Shown in pieces: positions 1-7,810 of a stretch of 64,000 bases of DNA. Each line of letters starts with the position of its first letter. Within the stretch, counting starts at the first letter, position 1. This stretch comes from Streptomyces toyocaensis (GTDB lineage Bacteria > Actinomycetota > Actinomycetes > Streptomycetales > Streptomycetaceae). The stretch spans positions 86,947 to 150,946 of the forward strand of contig NZ_JFCB01000019.1 in NCBI RefSeq assembly GCF_000725125.1, in the 5' to 3' direction. The notes under the pieces were generated by a model that searched no databases, was not told where the DNA came from, and worked only from the letters and a program-made list of their open reading frames with translations. Made by a program: the position numbers and the translations under genes.

Positions 1-10
1 ACCAGTAGCA

Positions 11-137
11 GCGCACTCCGGGGTCGGTGAAAGTCCGAACCGGCGGTTACAGTCCGCGACCCGGTCGCCTCCAGCGACCGGTTGACCAGGTGAAATTCCT
101 GGACCGACGGTTAAAGTCCGGATGGGAGGCAGTGCGC
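11..137 (+). promoter_or_regulatory. FMN riboswitch (RFN element)
   Basis: The closing stem P1 is a perfect 7-bp pair: GCGCACT at 11-17 with AGTGCGC at 131-137. Inside are the hallmark RFN blocks GGTGAAAGTCCGAACCGGCGGT (split here as 26-47) and, near the 3' end, GACGGTTAAAGTCCGGATGG (about 105-124). It lies in the leader of the riboflavin operon, so FMN binding should repress the ribE-ribM-ribBA-ribH transcript. About 145 bases separate the aptamer from the ribE start; I do not recognise a clear terminator or anti-SD helix there, so the switching mechanism is not resolved. Confidence 0.97.
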
Positions 138-284
138 GGCGGGCGGGCATCCATGCGCGCCGCCGTACCGGTCCGCCGTCGTGGCGAGCCCGTCCGGCGT
201 TCGCTCCCGGTGTCCCCGCTCGTCCTCTCTGCCGTCGTCGGCAGCCCCGGAGTCCGTGCCCGAAGAGGCAGGAGGACCCGGGAA

Positions 285-899
285 GTGTTCACCGGAATCG
301 TCGAAGAGCTGGGCGAGATCACCGCCGTCGAGACCCTCGGCGACGCCTGTCGCTTCCGGCTGCGCGGTCCCGTCGTCACCCAGGGCGCCCGCCACGGAGA
401 CTCCATCGCCGTCAACGGCGTCTGCCTCACGGTCGTCGAGCACGAGGGCGACGAGTTCACCGCCGACGTGATGGCCGAGACCCTGAACCGCTCCAGCCTC
501 GGCGCCCTCGCCGTCGGCTCCCGCGTCAACCTCGAACGGCCCATGGCCGTGGGCGGACGCCTGGGCGGCCACATCGTGCAGGGCCACGTCGACGGCACCG
601 GCGAGGTCCTCGGGCGCAAGCCGTCGGAGAACTGGGAGCTCGTCAGGATCTCGCTCCCCGCGGACCTCTCCCGCTACGTCGTGGAGAAGGGCTCCATCAC
701 CGTCGACGGCATCAGTCTCACCGTCGTCGACGCCGGACCCGACTTCTTCACGGTCAGCCTCATCCCCACCACCCTCGCCCTGACGACGCTCGGCATCAAG
801 CAGCCCGGCGACCCCGTCAACCTCGAGGTGGACGTCATCGCCAAGTACGTCGAGCGGCTGCTCGGCGACCGCGCCACCGGTGAGGGGGCGGCCCGGTGA
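285..899 (+). CDS. ribE: Riboflavin synthase alpha subunit
   Basis: This enzyme dismutates two 6,7-dimethyl-8-ribityllumazine molecules into riboflavin and the pyrimidinedione precursor, the last step of riboflavin synthesis. The N-terminus MFTGIVEELGEI is the family signature. Two homologous lumazine-binding repeats are visible: the first contains VNGVCLTVV and the second VDGISLTVV. The length (204 residues) is normal. The open frame extends back into the riboswitch, but GTG 285 is chosen because it gives the conserved N-terminus and sits behind GGAGGA at about 270. It is the first gene of the FMN-controlled operon and overlaps ribM by 4 bp (GTGA), implying translational coupling. Confidence 0.95.
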   Translation: MFTGIVEELGEITAVETLGDACRFRLRGPVVTQGARHGDSIAVNGVCLTVVEHEGDEFTADVMAETLNRSSLGALAVGSRVNLERPMAVGGRLGGHIVQGHVDGTGEVLGRKPSENWELVRISLPADLSRYVVEKGSITVDGISLTVVDAGPDFFTVSLIPTTLALTTLGIKQPGDPVNLEVDVIAKYVERLLGDRATGEGAAR

Positions 900-1537
900 A
901 CTGGCTCAACTCCGAGGCGTTCGTCCTCTTCGAACAGCACATCAAGTGGTCGGACATGATCGGCAACGTGGTCGGCCTGATCGCCCTCGCCCTCGGCTGG
1001 CGCCGCTCCCTGTGGACCTGGCCCGCCCAGTTCGTCTCCGGGCTCATCCTCTTCGCCGCCTTCGCCACCGCCCACCTCTCGGGCAGCGCGGGCAAGCAGG
1101 TGGTCGTCATGCTGGTCGCCGCCTGGGGCTTCCGGCAGTGGAACCGCGGCCGGCAGCAGGCGCAGGACGGGTCCATCGCCGTACGGTTCGCGACCTGGCG
1201 CGAGCGGGCCGCACTGGTCGCCGGGGCCGCCCTCGGCACCCTCGCCGTCGGCGGACTGTTCACCGCCTACCCGTCCCTGTCCTGGGACCCCTGGCCGGAC
1301 GCCTACATCTTCGTGGGCACGATCGTCGCCATGTACGCCCAGGCCCGCGGCATGGTCGAGTTCTGGTTCGCCTGGCTGCTCGTCGACCTCGTCGGCGTCC
1401 CCCTGAACTTCGCCAACGGCTTCGCCTTCTCCGGCTTCGTCTACGTCATCTACGGCGCACTGGTCCTCTGGGGCCTGCGCGACTGGTGGCTGCGCTCCCG
1501 CGACGCGCGGCCCGCCCTGGAAGGAGCGCCGGCATGA
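896..1537 (+). CDS. ribM: RibM/PnuC-family riboflavin transporter
   Basis: A 213-residue polytopic membrane protein of the PnuC family (nicotinamide mononucleotide/vitamin facilitators). About six to seven hydrophobic segments are visible, with the Trp-rich stretches usual for this family (for example the GWRRSLWTWPAQF and MVEFWFAWLLVDLVGVPLNF regions). Its position inside a riboflavin operon behind an FMN riboswitch fits RibM, the flavin facilitator described in Streptomyces and Corynebacterium, rather than a nicotinamide riboside carrier; this assignment is by context. The GTG start overlaps the ribE stop, and its own stop overlaps the ribBA start (ATGA at 1534-1537), so expression is tightly coupled to the biosynthetic genes. 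Confidence 0.85.
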   Translation: MNWLNSEAFVLFEQHIKWSDMIGNVVGLIALALGWRRSLWTWPAQFVSGLILFAAFATAHLSGSAGKQVVVMLVAAWGFRQWNRGRQQAQDGSIAVRFATWRERAALVAGAALGTLAVGGLFTAYPSLSWDPWPDAYIFVGTIVAMYAQARGMVEFWFAWLLVDLVGVPLNFANGFAFSGFVYVIYGALVLWGLRDWWLRSRDARPALEGAPA

Positions 1538-2820
1538 GCGCGGCACCGATCCTGTACAGCACCGAGGACGTCGATCTGAGGCTCGACCCGGTCGAGCAGG
1601 CCGTCGCCGACATAGCGGCCGGCCGCCCCGTCGTGGTCGTCGACGACGAGGACCGCGAGAACGAGGGCGACCTCGTCATCGCCGCCGAGATGGCGACCGA
1701 GGAGATCGTCGCCTTCATGATGAGCGAGTGCCGCGGTCTGATCTGCGCTCCCATGGAGGGCGACGAACTGGACCGCCTGCGACTGCCGCAGATGGTGGAC
1801 GACAACACCGAGTCGATGAAGACCGCCTTCACCGTCTCCGTCGACGCCTCCGCCGCGCACGGAGTGAGCACCGGCATCTCCGCCGCCGACCGCGCCACCA
1901 CGCTCCGGCTGCTGGCGGGCGGCAGCGCCGAGCCCGCCGACCTCGTCCGCCCCGGCCACATCTTCCCGCTGCGCGCACGCTCCGGCGGTGTGCTCGTGCG
2001 CGACGGGCACACCGAGGCCGCCGTCGACCTCGCCCGCCTCGCCGGTCTGCGGCCGGCCGGCGCCATCGTCGAGATCGCCGGTGAGGACGGCCGCATGCTG
2101 CGGCTGCCCGAGCTCGTCCCGTTCGCCCGCAAGCACGGCTTGACGATCATCTCCATCGAGGACCTGATCGCCTACCGCCGCTCCGCCGAACCCACCGTCC
2201 GCCGCGAGGCCGAGGTCCGGCTGCCCACCTCCCACGGCACCTTCACGGCCTACGGCTACCGCTCCACCGTCGACGGCGTCGAGCACGTCGCCCTCGTCCA
2301 CGGCGAGATCGGCGACGGGGAGGACGTCCTGGTCCGCGTCCACTCCGAATGCCTCACAGGCGACGTCTTCGGCTCCCAGCGCTGTGACTGCGGCCCCCAG
2401 CTCGACGCCTCCCTGGACCGCATCCAGGCCGAGGGCCGGGGGGTGGCCGTCTACCTGCGCGGACACGAGGGCCGCGGCATCGGCCTGATGTCCAAGCTGC
2501 GCGCCTACGAACTCCAGGAGCACGGCCGGGACACCCTCGACGCCAACCTCGAACTCGGGCTGCCCGCCGACGCCCGCGACTACGGGGCCGGCGCGCAGAT
2601 CCTCGCCGACCTCGGGGTGCGCAGCGTCCGCCTGATGACCAACAACCCCGACAAGTCCGACGCGCTCGTCCGCCACGGCATCGAGGTCACCCGGCGTGAG
2701 CCGATGCCCGTCACCGCGAGCGAGCACAACCTCCGCTACCTGCGCACCAAGCGGGACCGGATGGGCCACGACCTGCCCTGGCTGGACACGCCGACCGTGC
2801 CCGTCTGCGGCAACCAGTAA
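1534..2820 (+). CDS. ribBA: Bifunctional DHBP synthase / GTP cyclohydrolase II
   Basis: This 428-residue fusion feeds both branches of riboflavin synthesis. The N-terminal half makes 3,4-dihydroxy-2-butanone 4-phosphate from ribulose 5-phosphate: it has the acidic DDEDRENEGDLV metal/substrate loop and HGVSTGISAADR. The C-terminal half opens the GTP imidazole ring: it has the zinc-site cysteines in SECLTGDVFGSQRCDCG and the GHEGRGIGL segment. Both active sites look intact, so both activities are expected. The open frame extends upstream into ribM, but ATG 1534 is chosen for the 4-bp overlap, the AAGGAG at 1520-1525 and the usual family length. RibH follows after 19 bases. Confidence 0.96.
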   Translation: MSAAPILYSTEDVDLRLDPVEQAVADIAAGRPVVVVDDEDRENEGDLVIAAEMATEEIVAFMMSECRGLICAPMEGDELDRLRLPQMVDDNTESMKTAFTVSVDASAAHGVSTGISAADRATTLRLLAGGSAEPADLVRPGHIFPLRARSGGVLVRDGHTEAAVDLARLAGLRPAGAIVEIAGEDGRMLRLPELVPFARKHGLTIISIEDLIAYRRSAEPTVRREAEVRLPTSHGTFTAYGYRSTVDGVEHVALVHGEIGDGEDVLVRVHSECLTGDVFGSQRCDCGPQLDASLDRIQAEGRGVAVYLRGHEGRGIGLMSKLRAYELQEHGRDTLDANLELGLPADARDYGAGAQILADLGVRSVRLMTNNPDKSDALVRHGIEVTRREPMPVTASEHNLRYLRTKRDRMGHDLPWLDTPTVPVCGNQ

Positions 2821-2839
2821 GAGAACACCGAGGAGAGAC

Positions 2840-3325
2840 GTGAGCGGCAAGGGTGCACCGGAACTGTCCGTACGCAACGTCGGGGACCTGCGGGTCGCCG
2901 TCGTCGCGGCACAGTGGCACGAGAAGGTGATGGACGGACTGGTGGACGGCGCCCTGCGCGCCCTGCACGACCTCGGCATCGACGAGCCGACCCTGCTCCG
3001 GGTCCCCGGCAGCTGGGAACTCCCCGTCGTCGCCAAGGTCCTGGCCGGCCGCGGCTACGACGCGGTCGTCGCCCTCGGCGTCGTCATCCGGGGCGGCACG
3101 CCCCACTTCGACTTCGTGTGCCAGGGCGTCACCCAGGGCCTCACCCAGGTCTCGGTCGACACCGGCGTGCCCGTCGGCTTCGGCGTGCTCACCTGTGACG
3201 ACGAGGAGCAGGCCCTGGACCGGGCCGGTCTGCCCGGTTCCAGCGAGGACAAGGGTCACGAGGCGGTCACCGCGGCCGTGGCGACCGCGGCCTGCCTGCG
3301 CTCGGTATCCGAACCCTGGCGCTGA
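2840..3325 (+). CDS. ribH: 6,7-dimethyl-8-ribityllumazine synthase
   Basis: A 161-residue lumazine synthase that condenses the ribityl-aminopyrimidine with DHBP, the products of the RibA and RibB routes. Typical motifs are VPGSWELPVVAK, GVVIRGGTPHFDFVC (the catalytic His is in this segment) and the C-terminal NKGHEA-like EDKGHEA. Proteins of this family form 60-mer or pentameric shells. The start is GTG 2840 behind GAGGAGAG at 2830-2837; the open frame continues upstream into ribBA but lacks a ribosome site there. It is the last riboflavin gene: a TAGGGT element downstream suggests that hisE has its own promoter. Confidence 0.95.
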   Translation: MSGKGAPELSVRNVGDLRVAVVAAQWHEKVMDGLVDGALRALHDLGIDEPTLLRVPGSWELPVVAKVLAGRGYDAVVALGVVIRGGTPHFDFVCQGVTQGLTQVSVDTGVPVGFGVLTCDDEEQALDRAGLPGSSEDKGHEAVTAAVATAACLRSVSEPWR

Positions 3326-3359
3326 GCAGGCCCCGTCACCGCGTAGGGTAAGGACCACC

Positions 3360-3632
3360 ATGTCCAAGAAGACGTTCGAGGAGCTCTTCACCGAGCTCCA
3401 GCACAAGGCCGCCCACGGCGACCCCGCCACCTCCCGCACCGCCGAGCTGGTCGACAAGGGCGTCCATGCCATCGGCAAGAAGGTCGTCGAGGAGGCCGCC
3501 GAGGTCTGGATGGCCGCCGAGTACGAGGGCAAGGAAGCGGCCGCCGAGGAGATCTCGCAGCTGCTGTACCACGTCCAGGTGATGATGGTCGCCCGCGGCA
3601 TCTCCCTCGACGACGTCTACGCCCACCTGTAG
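3360..3632 (+). CDS. hisE: Phosphoribosyl-ATP pyrophosphatase
   Basis: A 90-residue all-helical MazG-fold enzyme for the second step of histidine synthesis (PR-ATP to PR-AMP). The metal-binding acidic helix is visible as KVVEEAAEVWMAAEYEG, followed by EEISQLLYHVQVMM. Here it is a stand-alone HisE, as usual in actinomycetes, not fused to HisI. ATG 3360 is chosen because the protein then begins at the family N-terminus; the TAGGGT at 3344-3349 resembles a -10 box and would give a very short leader. HisG follows after 46 bases in the same direction, forming the hisEG pair. Confidence 0.95.
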   Translation: MSKKTFEELFTELQHKAAHGDPATSRTAELVDKGVHAIGKKVVEEAAEVWMAAEYEGKEAAAEEISQLLYHVQVMMVARGISLDDVYAHL

Positions 3633-3678
3633 ATCCGACGTTCGCGACACCACCCCTCACACGAAGGAAGCCGACCTC

Positions 3679-4542
3679 ATGCTGCGCATCGCCGTCCCCA
3701 ACAAGGGTTCCCTGTCAGGCCCCGCGGGGGAGATGCTGCATGAGGCCGGCTACCAGCAGCGCCGCGAGTCCAAGGAGCTGCGGATCGTCGACCCGACGAA
3801 CGAGGTGGAGTTCTTCTACCTCCGTCCGCGCGACATCGCGATCTACGTCTCCTCCGGCAAGCTCGACATCGGCATCACCGGCCGTGACCTGCTCGTCGAC
3901 TCGGGTGCCGACGCCGAGGAGATCCTGCCGCTCGGCTTCGCCCGCTCCACCTTCCGCTTCGCCACCAAGCCCGGCACGGCGAACGGCGTCGCCGACCTCG
4001 ACGGCATGACGGTCGCCACCTCCTACGAGGGGATCGTCGCGAAGCACCTCGCCGACCACGCCATCGACGCCTCGGTCGTCCACCTCGACGGCGCCGTCGA
4101 GACCGCGATCGAGCTGGGCGTCGCCGAGGTCATCGCCGACGTCGTCGAGACCGGCACCTCGCTGCGCAACGCGGGCCTGGAGGTGATCGGCGAGCCGATC
4201 ATGAAGTCCGAGGCGGTCGTCATCCGCCGCACCGGCGCCTCCGCCGGTGCCGACGAGACCGTCGAGACCAAGGTGCAGCAGTTCCTGCGCCGCCTCCAGG
4301 GCGTCCTGGTCGCCCGGACGTACGTGATGATGGACTACGACTGCCGGGTCGAGCAGCTGGAGAAGGCCGTCGCGCTCACCCCGGGCCTGGAGTCCCCGAC
4401 CGTCTCCCCGCTGCACAACGAGGGCTGGGTCGCCGTCCGCGCGATGGTGCCGTCCAAGGACGCCCAGCGGATCATGGACGACCTGTACGACATCGGTGCC
4501 CGTGCCATCCTCACCACGGCCATCCACGCCTGCCGCCTCTGA
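3679..4542 (+). CDS. hisG: ATP phosphoribosyltransferase (long form)
   Basis: The first, feedback-controlled enzyme of histidine synthesis, joining ATP and PRPP. At 287 residues it is the long HisG form with a catalytic periplasmic-binding-like core and a C-terminal ACT-like regulatory domain (about residues 210-287), so no HisZ partner is needed. Visible motifs are the N-terminal LRIAVPNKGSL, the GITGRDLL segment and the PRPP-binding ADVVETGTSLRNAGL. An AAGGAA ribosome site lies at 3664-3669 before ATG 3679. Downstream, a PH-domain membrane protein starts 19 bases after the stop and may share the transcript. Confidence 0.96.
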   Translation: MLRIAVPNKGSLSGPAGEMLHEAGYQQRRESKELRIVDPTNEVEFFYLRPRDIAIYVSSGKLDIGITGRDLLVDSGADAEEILPLGFARSTFRFATKPGTANGVADLDGMTVATSYEGIVAKHLADHAIDASVVHLDGAVETAIELGVAEVIADVVETGTSLRNAGLEVIGEPIMKSEAVVIRRTGASAGADETVETKVQQFLRRLQGVLVARTYVMMDYDCRVEQLEKAVALTPGLESPTVSPLHNEGWVAVRAMVPSKDAQRIMDDLYDIGARAILTTAIHACRL

Positions 4543-4561
4543 CCGGCCCCGGAGCACCCTC

Positions 4562-5032
4562 ATGTCCGATTCCACGCCGGGCAGGCCGCCCGCACTGCCC
4601 GTCACCTTCCGGCCGGCCCACACCCGGGCGGTGCTGCTCACGGCCGGCGCCGCGCTGTTCGTGGTCATCACCCTCATCGCGCTGCTGCTGGACCACCTCA
4701 GCCCGGGGGAGCGGGTCAGCTTCGTGTTCACCGCCGCGCTCCTGGCCGGCGTGCTGTTCCTGCTGGCCCGGCCGAAGGTCGTCGCCGACGAGGCGGGCGT
4801 CACCGTCGTCAACATCGTGAGCCGGCGTCGCCTGGAGTGGGCGGAGATCCTTCAGGTGAACCTCCGCCCGGGTGATCCCTGGGTCTTCCTCGACCTCAGC
4901 GACGGCACCAGCCTGCCCGCTCTCGGCATCCAGCCGGGCATCGCCAGGCAGCGCGCCGTCTCCGACGCGCGTGCCCTGCGGGCGCTCGCCGAGGACCGCT
5001 CCACGCCCGGCGACGCGGCACCGCCGGGCTGA
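4562..5032 (+). CDS. PH-domain membrane protein
   Basis: A 156-residue small membrane protein. Two adjacent hydrophobic segments (about residues 23-43 and 51-68) are followed by a short beta-rich domain of the bacterial PH-like type (VVADEAGVTVVNIVSRRRLEWAEI, then a WVFLDLSDG strand), a layout common in actinobacterial 'PH domain-containing' proteins. Its biochemical role is unknown. It follows hisG by 19 bases and probably lies on the same transcript, an arrangement I recall from other Streptomyces. The ATG at 4562 is chosen over an upstream in-frame start inside hisG. The C-terminal 15 residues are low in complexity. Confidence 0.8.
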   Translation: MSDSTPGRPPALPVTFRPAHTRAVLLTAGAALFVVITLIALLLDHLSPGERVSFVFTAALLAGVLFLLARPKVVADEAGVTVVNIVSRRRLEWAEILQVNLRPGDPWVFLDLSDGTSLPALGIQPGIARQRAVSDARALRALAEDRSTPGDAAPPG

Positions 5033-5143
5033 GGACCGGGCTGCCTCCGGGGGCGCGCGGCCCGGGCCCGGGCGCGGGTCCGCTCCGGGAAGCGCCGGGG
5101 ACGTTCACCTGCCGCAGTCGCCCATGTCTTGATTAATCTGGTG

Positions 5144-5172
5144 GGCGGAGGCGCCGCGACGGCGCCTCCGCC
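5144..5172. terminator. 12-bp perfect GC hairpin
   Basis: GGCGGAGGCGCC at 5144-5155 pairs perfectly with 5161-5172 across a GCGAC loop. It sits in the 295-base gap between the PH-domain gene and the first CBS gene, where nothing else coding is visible. It may terminate the his transcript, but it has no T-run. It could equally be part of the 5' leader of the CBS genes. Confidence 0.55.
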
Positions 5173-5327
5173 CCTGTCGCCCCGCCCGGTGCCCAGGGGC
5201 TCCAGCTACCCGAGGAGTGACCCTCTCCGGCGATGGACGGATCGTCCTGCAGTACCTGCGCCGCCCCCTGCCGACATAGTGCGGACCCGTATCGCCGGGT
5301 ACGCGCGCATGCGGAGGAGACGGCATC

Positions 5328-6659
5328 ATGACCACCCCCCTGCTGCTGCTCGCAGCCGCGTTCCTGCTGATCCTGGCCAACGGATTCTTCGTGGCCGCGG
5401 AGTTCGGCCTGGTGACCGTCGAACGTCCGGACGCCGAACAGGCGGCCGCGGCCGGCGACCGGCGCGCCCGCCGCGTCGTCGAGTCCCTCCGGGAACTGTC
5501 CTTCCAGCTCTCCGGCACCCAGCTCGGCATCACCATCACCTCCCTGGTCGTCGGCATGCTGGCCCAGCCGGCGCTCGCCGGACTCCTGCACGGCCCCTTC
5601 ACCGGCATCGGCGTCCCGGGGGGCGCGGTCCCCGGGGTCTCCGTCGTCGTCGGCATGCTGCTGGCCTCGGCCGTGCAGATGGTGATCGGCGAACTCGTGC
5701 CCAAGAACTGGGCGGTGTCCCGCCCGATGCAGGTCGCGCGCTTCGTCGCGGGCCCGCAGCACGCCTTCGCCCGCCTGTTCCGCCCGGTCATCGCCGGGCT
5801 GAACGCCGTGGCCAACCGTCTGGTGCGCGCCCTGGGCCTCGAGCCCGCCGAGGAACTGGCCTCCGCCCGCACCCCCGGTGAACTCGTGTCCCTGGTCCGG
5901 CACTCCGCCCGGGCCGGCGCCCTGGAACAGGACACGGCGGACCTCTTCGTGCGCACCTTGTCCCTGGGCGAACTGACCGCGCAGCACGTCATGACCCCGC
6001 GCGTGAAGGTCAGCGCCCTGCAGGCGTCGGCGACCGCCGAGGACGTGGTGAACCTGACCCGGGCCACCGGTCTGTCCCGGTTCCCCGTGTACCGGGAGCG
6101 CATCGACGAGATCGTCGGCATGGTCCATCTCAAGGACGCCCTCGCGGTGTCCGTGCCCGACCGGCTGCGCACCCCCGTCGGCCGCATCGCCCGCCCCGCG
6201 CTGCTCGTCCCCGAGACGCTGCCCGTACGGCCGCTGCTCACGCGGCTGCGCAGCGAGCAGCCCATCGCCGTCGTCGTCGACGAGTACGGCGGTACGGCCG
6301 GCGTCGTCACGCTGGAGGACATCGTCGAGGAGATCGTCGGCGAGGTGCGCGACGAGCACGACGGACAGGACGTCCCCGAACTCGCCGTCGCCCCGCCCGA
6401 GGACGGCAAGCCGGCCTGGGACGTCGACGGCGGGGTCCGCGTCGACATCCTGCTGCGCATAGGCCTGGAGGTGCCCGAGGGCCCGTACGAGACGGTGGCC
6501 GGCCTGGTCGCCGACCTGCTCGGCCGTATCCCGGCCGTCGGCGACCGCGCGGAACTGCCCGGCTGGCGGCTGTCGGTGCGCCGGGTCGGCCACTACCGCG
6601 CCGAACGCGTCCGTCTGGTCAGGACGGCCCCGCTGCCGCTCGTGGAGGCGGCCGGATGA
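5328..6659 (+). CDS. CNNM/CorC-type transporter with CBS pair (paralogue 1)
   Basis: A 443-residue hemolysin-C/CNNM-family membrane protein. The N-terminal DUF21 domain (about residues 1-190) has four hydrophobic segments, including LLLAAAFLLILANGFFVAAEFGLV and the conserved GELVPKNWA. Two CBS motifs follow (about 205-330, with LVVDEYGGTAGVVTLEDIVEEIVGE), then a C-terminal CorC/HlyC domain (about 345-435). Family members export or regulate Mg2+ and other divalent cations. ATG 5328 follows GGAGGAGA at 5312-5319. Its stop overlaps the start of a close paralogue (ATGA 6656-6659), so the two are probably made together and may form a heteromer. Confidence 0.88.
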   Translation: MTTPLLLLAAAFLLILANGFFVAAEFGLVTVERPDAEQAAAAGDRRARRVVESLRELSFQLSGTQLGITITSLVVGMLAQPALAGLLHGPFTGIGVPGGAVPGVSVVVGMLLASAVQMVIGELVPKNWAVSRPMQVARFVAGPQHAFARLFRPVIAGLNAVANRLVRALGLEPAEELASARTPGELVSLVRHSARAGALEQDTADLFVRTLSLGELTAQHVMTPRVKVSALQASATAEDVVNLTRATGLSRFPVYRERIDEIVGMVHLKDALAVSVPDRLRTPVGRIARPALLVPETLPVRPLLTRLRSEQPIAVVVDEYGGTAGVVTLEDIVEEIVGEVRDEHDGQDVPELAVAPPEDGKPAWDVDGGVRVDILLRIGLEVPEGPYETVAGLVADLLGRIPAVGDRAELPGWRLSVRRVGHYRAERVRLVRTAPLPLVEAAG

Positions 6660-7729
6660 GCGTCCTGCAACTCCTCTTCGCCGCGCTGCTCGTGCTCGCC
6701 AACGGCTTCTTCGTCGGCGCCGAGTTCGCACTGGTCTCGGTCCGCCGCAGTCAGGTCGAACCGCTCGGTACCGCGCGCGCCCGTCAGGTGCTGTACGGCC
6801 TGGAACACCTGCCGCAGATGATGGCGGCCGCGCAGTTCGGCATCACCGTCTGCTCGCTGACCCTGGGCGCGGTCGCCGAACCGACGGTGGCCCACCTGCT
6901 GGAACCGGTCTTCGCGTGGATGCACCTGCCGCACGGAGTGATCCACCCGCTCGGTTACGTCGTCGCGCTCGCCGTCGTGGTCTTCTTCCACCTCGTCATC
7001 GGCGAGATGGTCCCGAAGAACCTGGCCATGGCGGCCCCGGAGACGGCCGCGCTGTGGCTGAGCCCCGGACTGGTCTGGTTCGCCCGCCTGTGCGGGCCGG
7101 TCACCCTCGCGCTCGGGGCCTGCGCGCGGGCCGTCCTGCGGCTCTTCCGCGTCGAGCCGAAGGACGAGGTCGAGGCCGTCTTCACCAGCGAGCAGCTCAA
7201 CCGGCTGGTGGAGGACGCGGGGCAGGCGGGCCTCCTCGACCCCGAGGAGGCCGAGCGTCTCGAGGACGCCCTGGAACTGGGCTCCCGTCCGGTGACGGAC
7301 GTCCTGCTGGGCCGCGAGACGCTGGTGACGGTCACGCCCGCGGTCACCCCGGCCCAGATCGTGGAGCTCACCGCCCGCACCGGCTACTCCCGTTTCCCGG
7401 TGGCCGCGGACGGCGGCGCCTTCATGGGATACCTCCACGTCAAGGACGTACTGGACCTGGAGGACGTGGGTCGCGCCGTCCCCCAGCGGCTCTGGCGGCG
7501 CATGACGACCCTGCGGCCCGACCTCCCCCTGGACGACGCCCTCACGGTGATGCGCCGCGCCGCGACCCACCTGGCCCAGGTCTGCGACCCCTCCGGCAGG
7601 GTCCTGGGCCTGGTGGCCCTGGAAGACGTCCTGGAACTGCTGGTGGGCGAGGTACGCGACCCGGCCCACAGGGAGGTCACCCTGACGGAGCAGCGTACGA
7701 GCGGCGCTCCCGAGGAGGTTCCCGCATAG
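6656..7729 (+). CDS. CNNM/CorC-type transporter with CBS pair (paralogue 2)
   Basis: A 357-residue paralogue of the upstream protein: DUF21 membrane domain at the N-terminus (VLQLLFAALLVLANGFFVGAEFALV, then HLVIGEMVPKNLA), followed by a CBS pair ending in LGLVALEDVLELLVGEV. It is about 85 residues shorter than its partner because the C-terminal CorC/HlyC domain is missing. That difference suggests division of labour in a heteromeric Mg2+/cation transporter; the substrate is not evident from sequence. Translation is coupled to the upstream gene by a 4-bp overlap. The gene converges on the AAA+ gene, with a strong hairpin between them. Confidence 0.88.
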   Translation: MSVLQLLFAALLVLANGFFVGAEFALVSVRRSQVEPLGTARARQVLYGLEHLPQMMAAAQFGITVCSLTLGAVAEPTVAHLLEPVFAWMHLPHGVIHPLGYVVALAVVVFFHLVIGEMVPKNLAMAAPETAALWLSPGLVWFARLCGPVTLALGACARAVLRLFRVEPKDEVEAVFTSEQLNRLVEDAGQAGLLDPEEAERLEDALELGSRPVTDVLLGRETLVTVTPAVTPAQIVELTARTGYSRFPVAADGGAFMGYLHVKDVLDLEDVGRAVPQRLWRRMTTLRPDLPLDDALTVMRRAATHLAQVCDPSGRVLGLVALEDVLELLVGEVRDPAHREVTLTEQRTSGAPEEVPA

Positions 7730-7761
7730 CCGCGTGCCGTGCGTCTTCGTTTCTGCTCCTG

Positions 7762-7810
7762 CCGTCGGGTCCGCCCGCCGGGGTCCTCACGACCCCGGCG
7801 GGTCCGACGG
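7762..7810. terminator. Bidirectional GC-rich terminator hairpin
   Basis: The core stem pairs 7774-7785 with 7791-7802 (12 bp, loop CTCAC). An outer helix of 7762-7768 with 7804-7810 extends it after a short bulge. It lies between the convergent CBS gene and the AAA+ gene and overlaps the AAA+ stop codon, so it can serve both transcripts. Confidence 0.7.

Noticed and set aside
5173..5327. Mg2+ (M-box) or Mn2+ (yybP-ykoY) riboswitch before the CBS genes
   Set aside because: The position is suggestive, but the conserved core sequences were not recognisable by eye.
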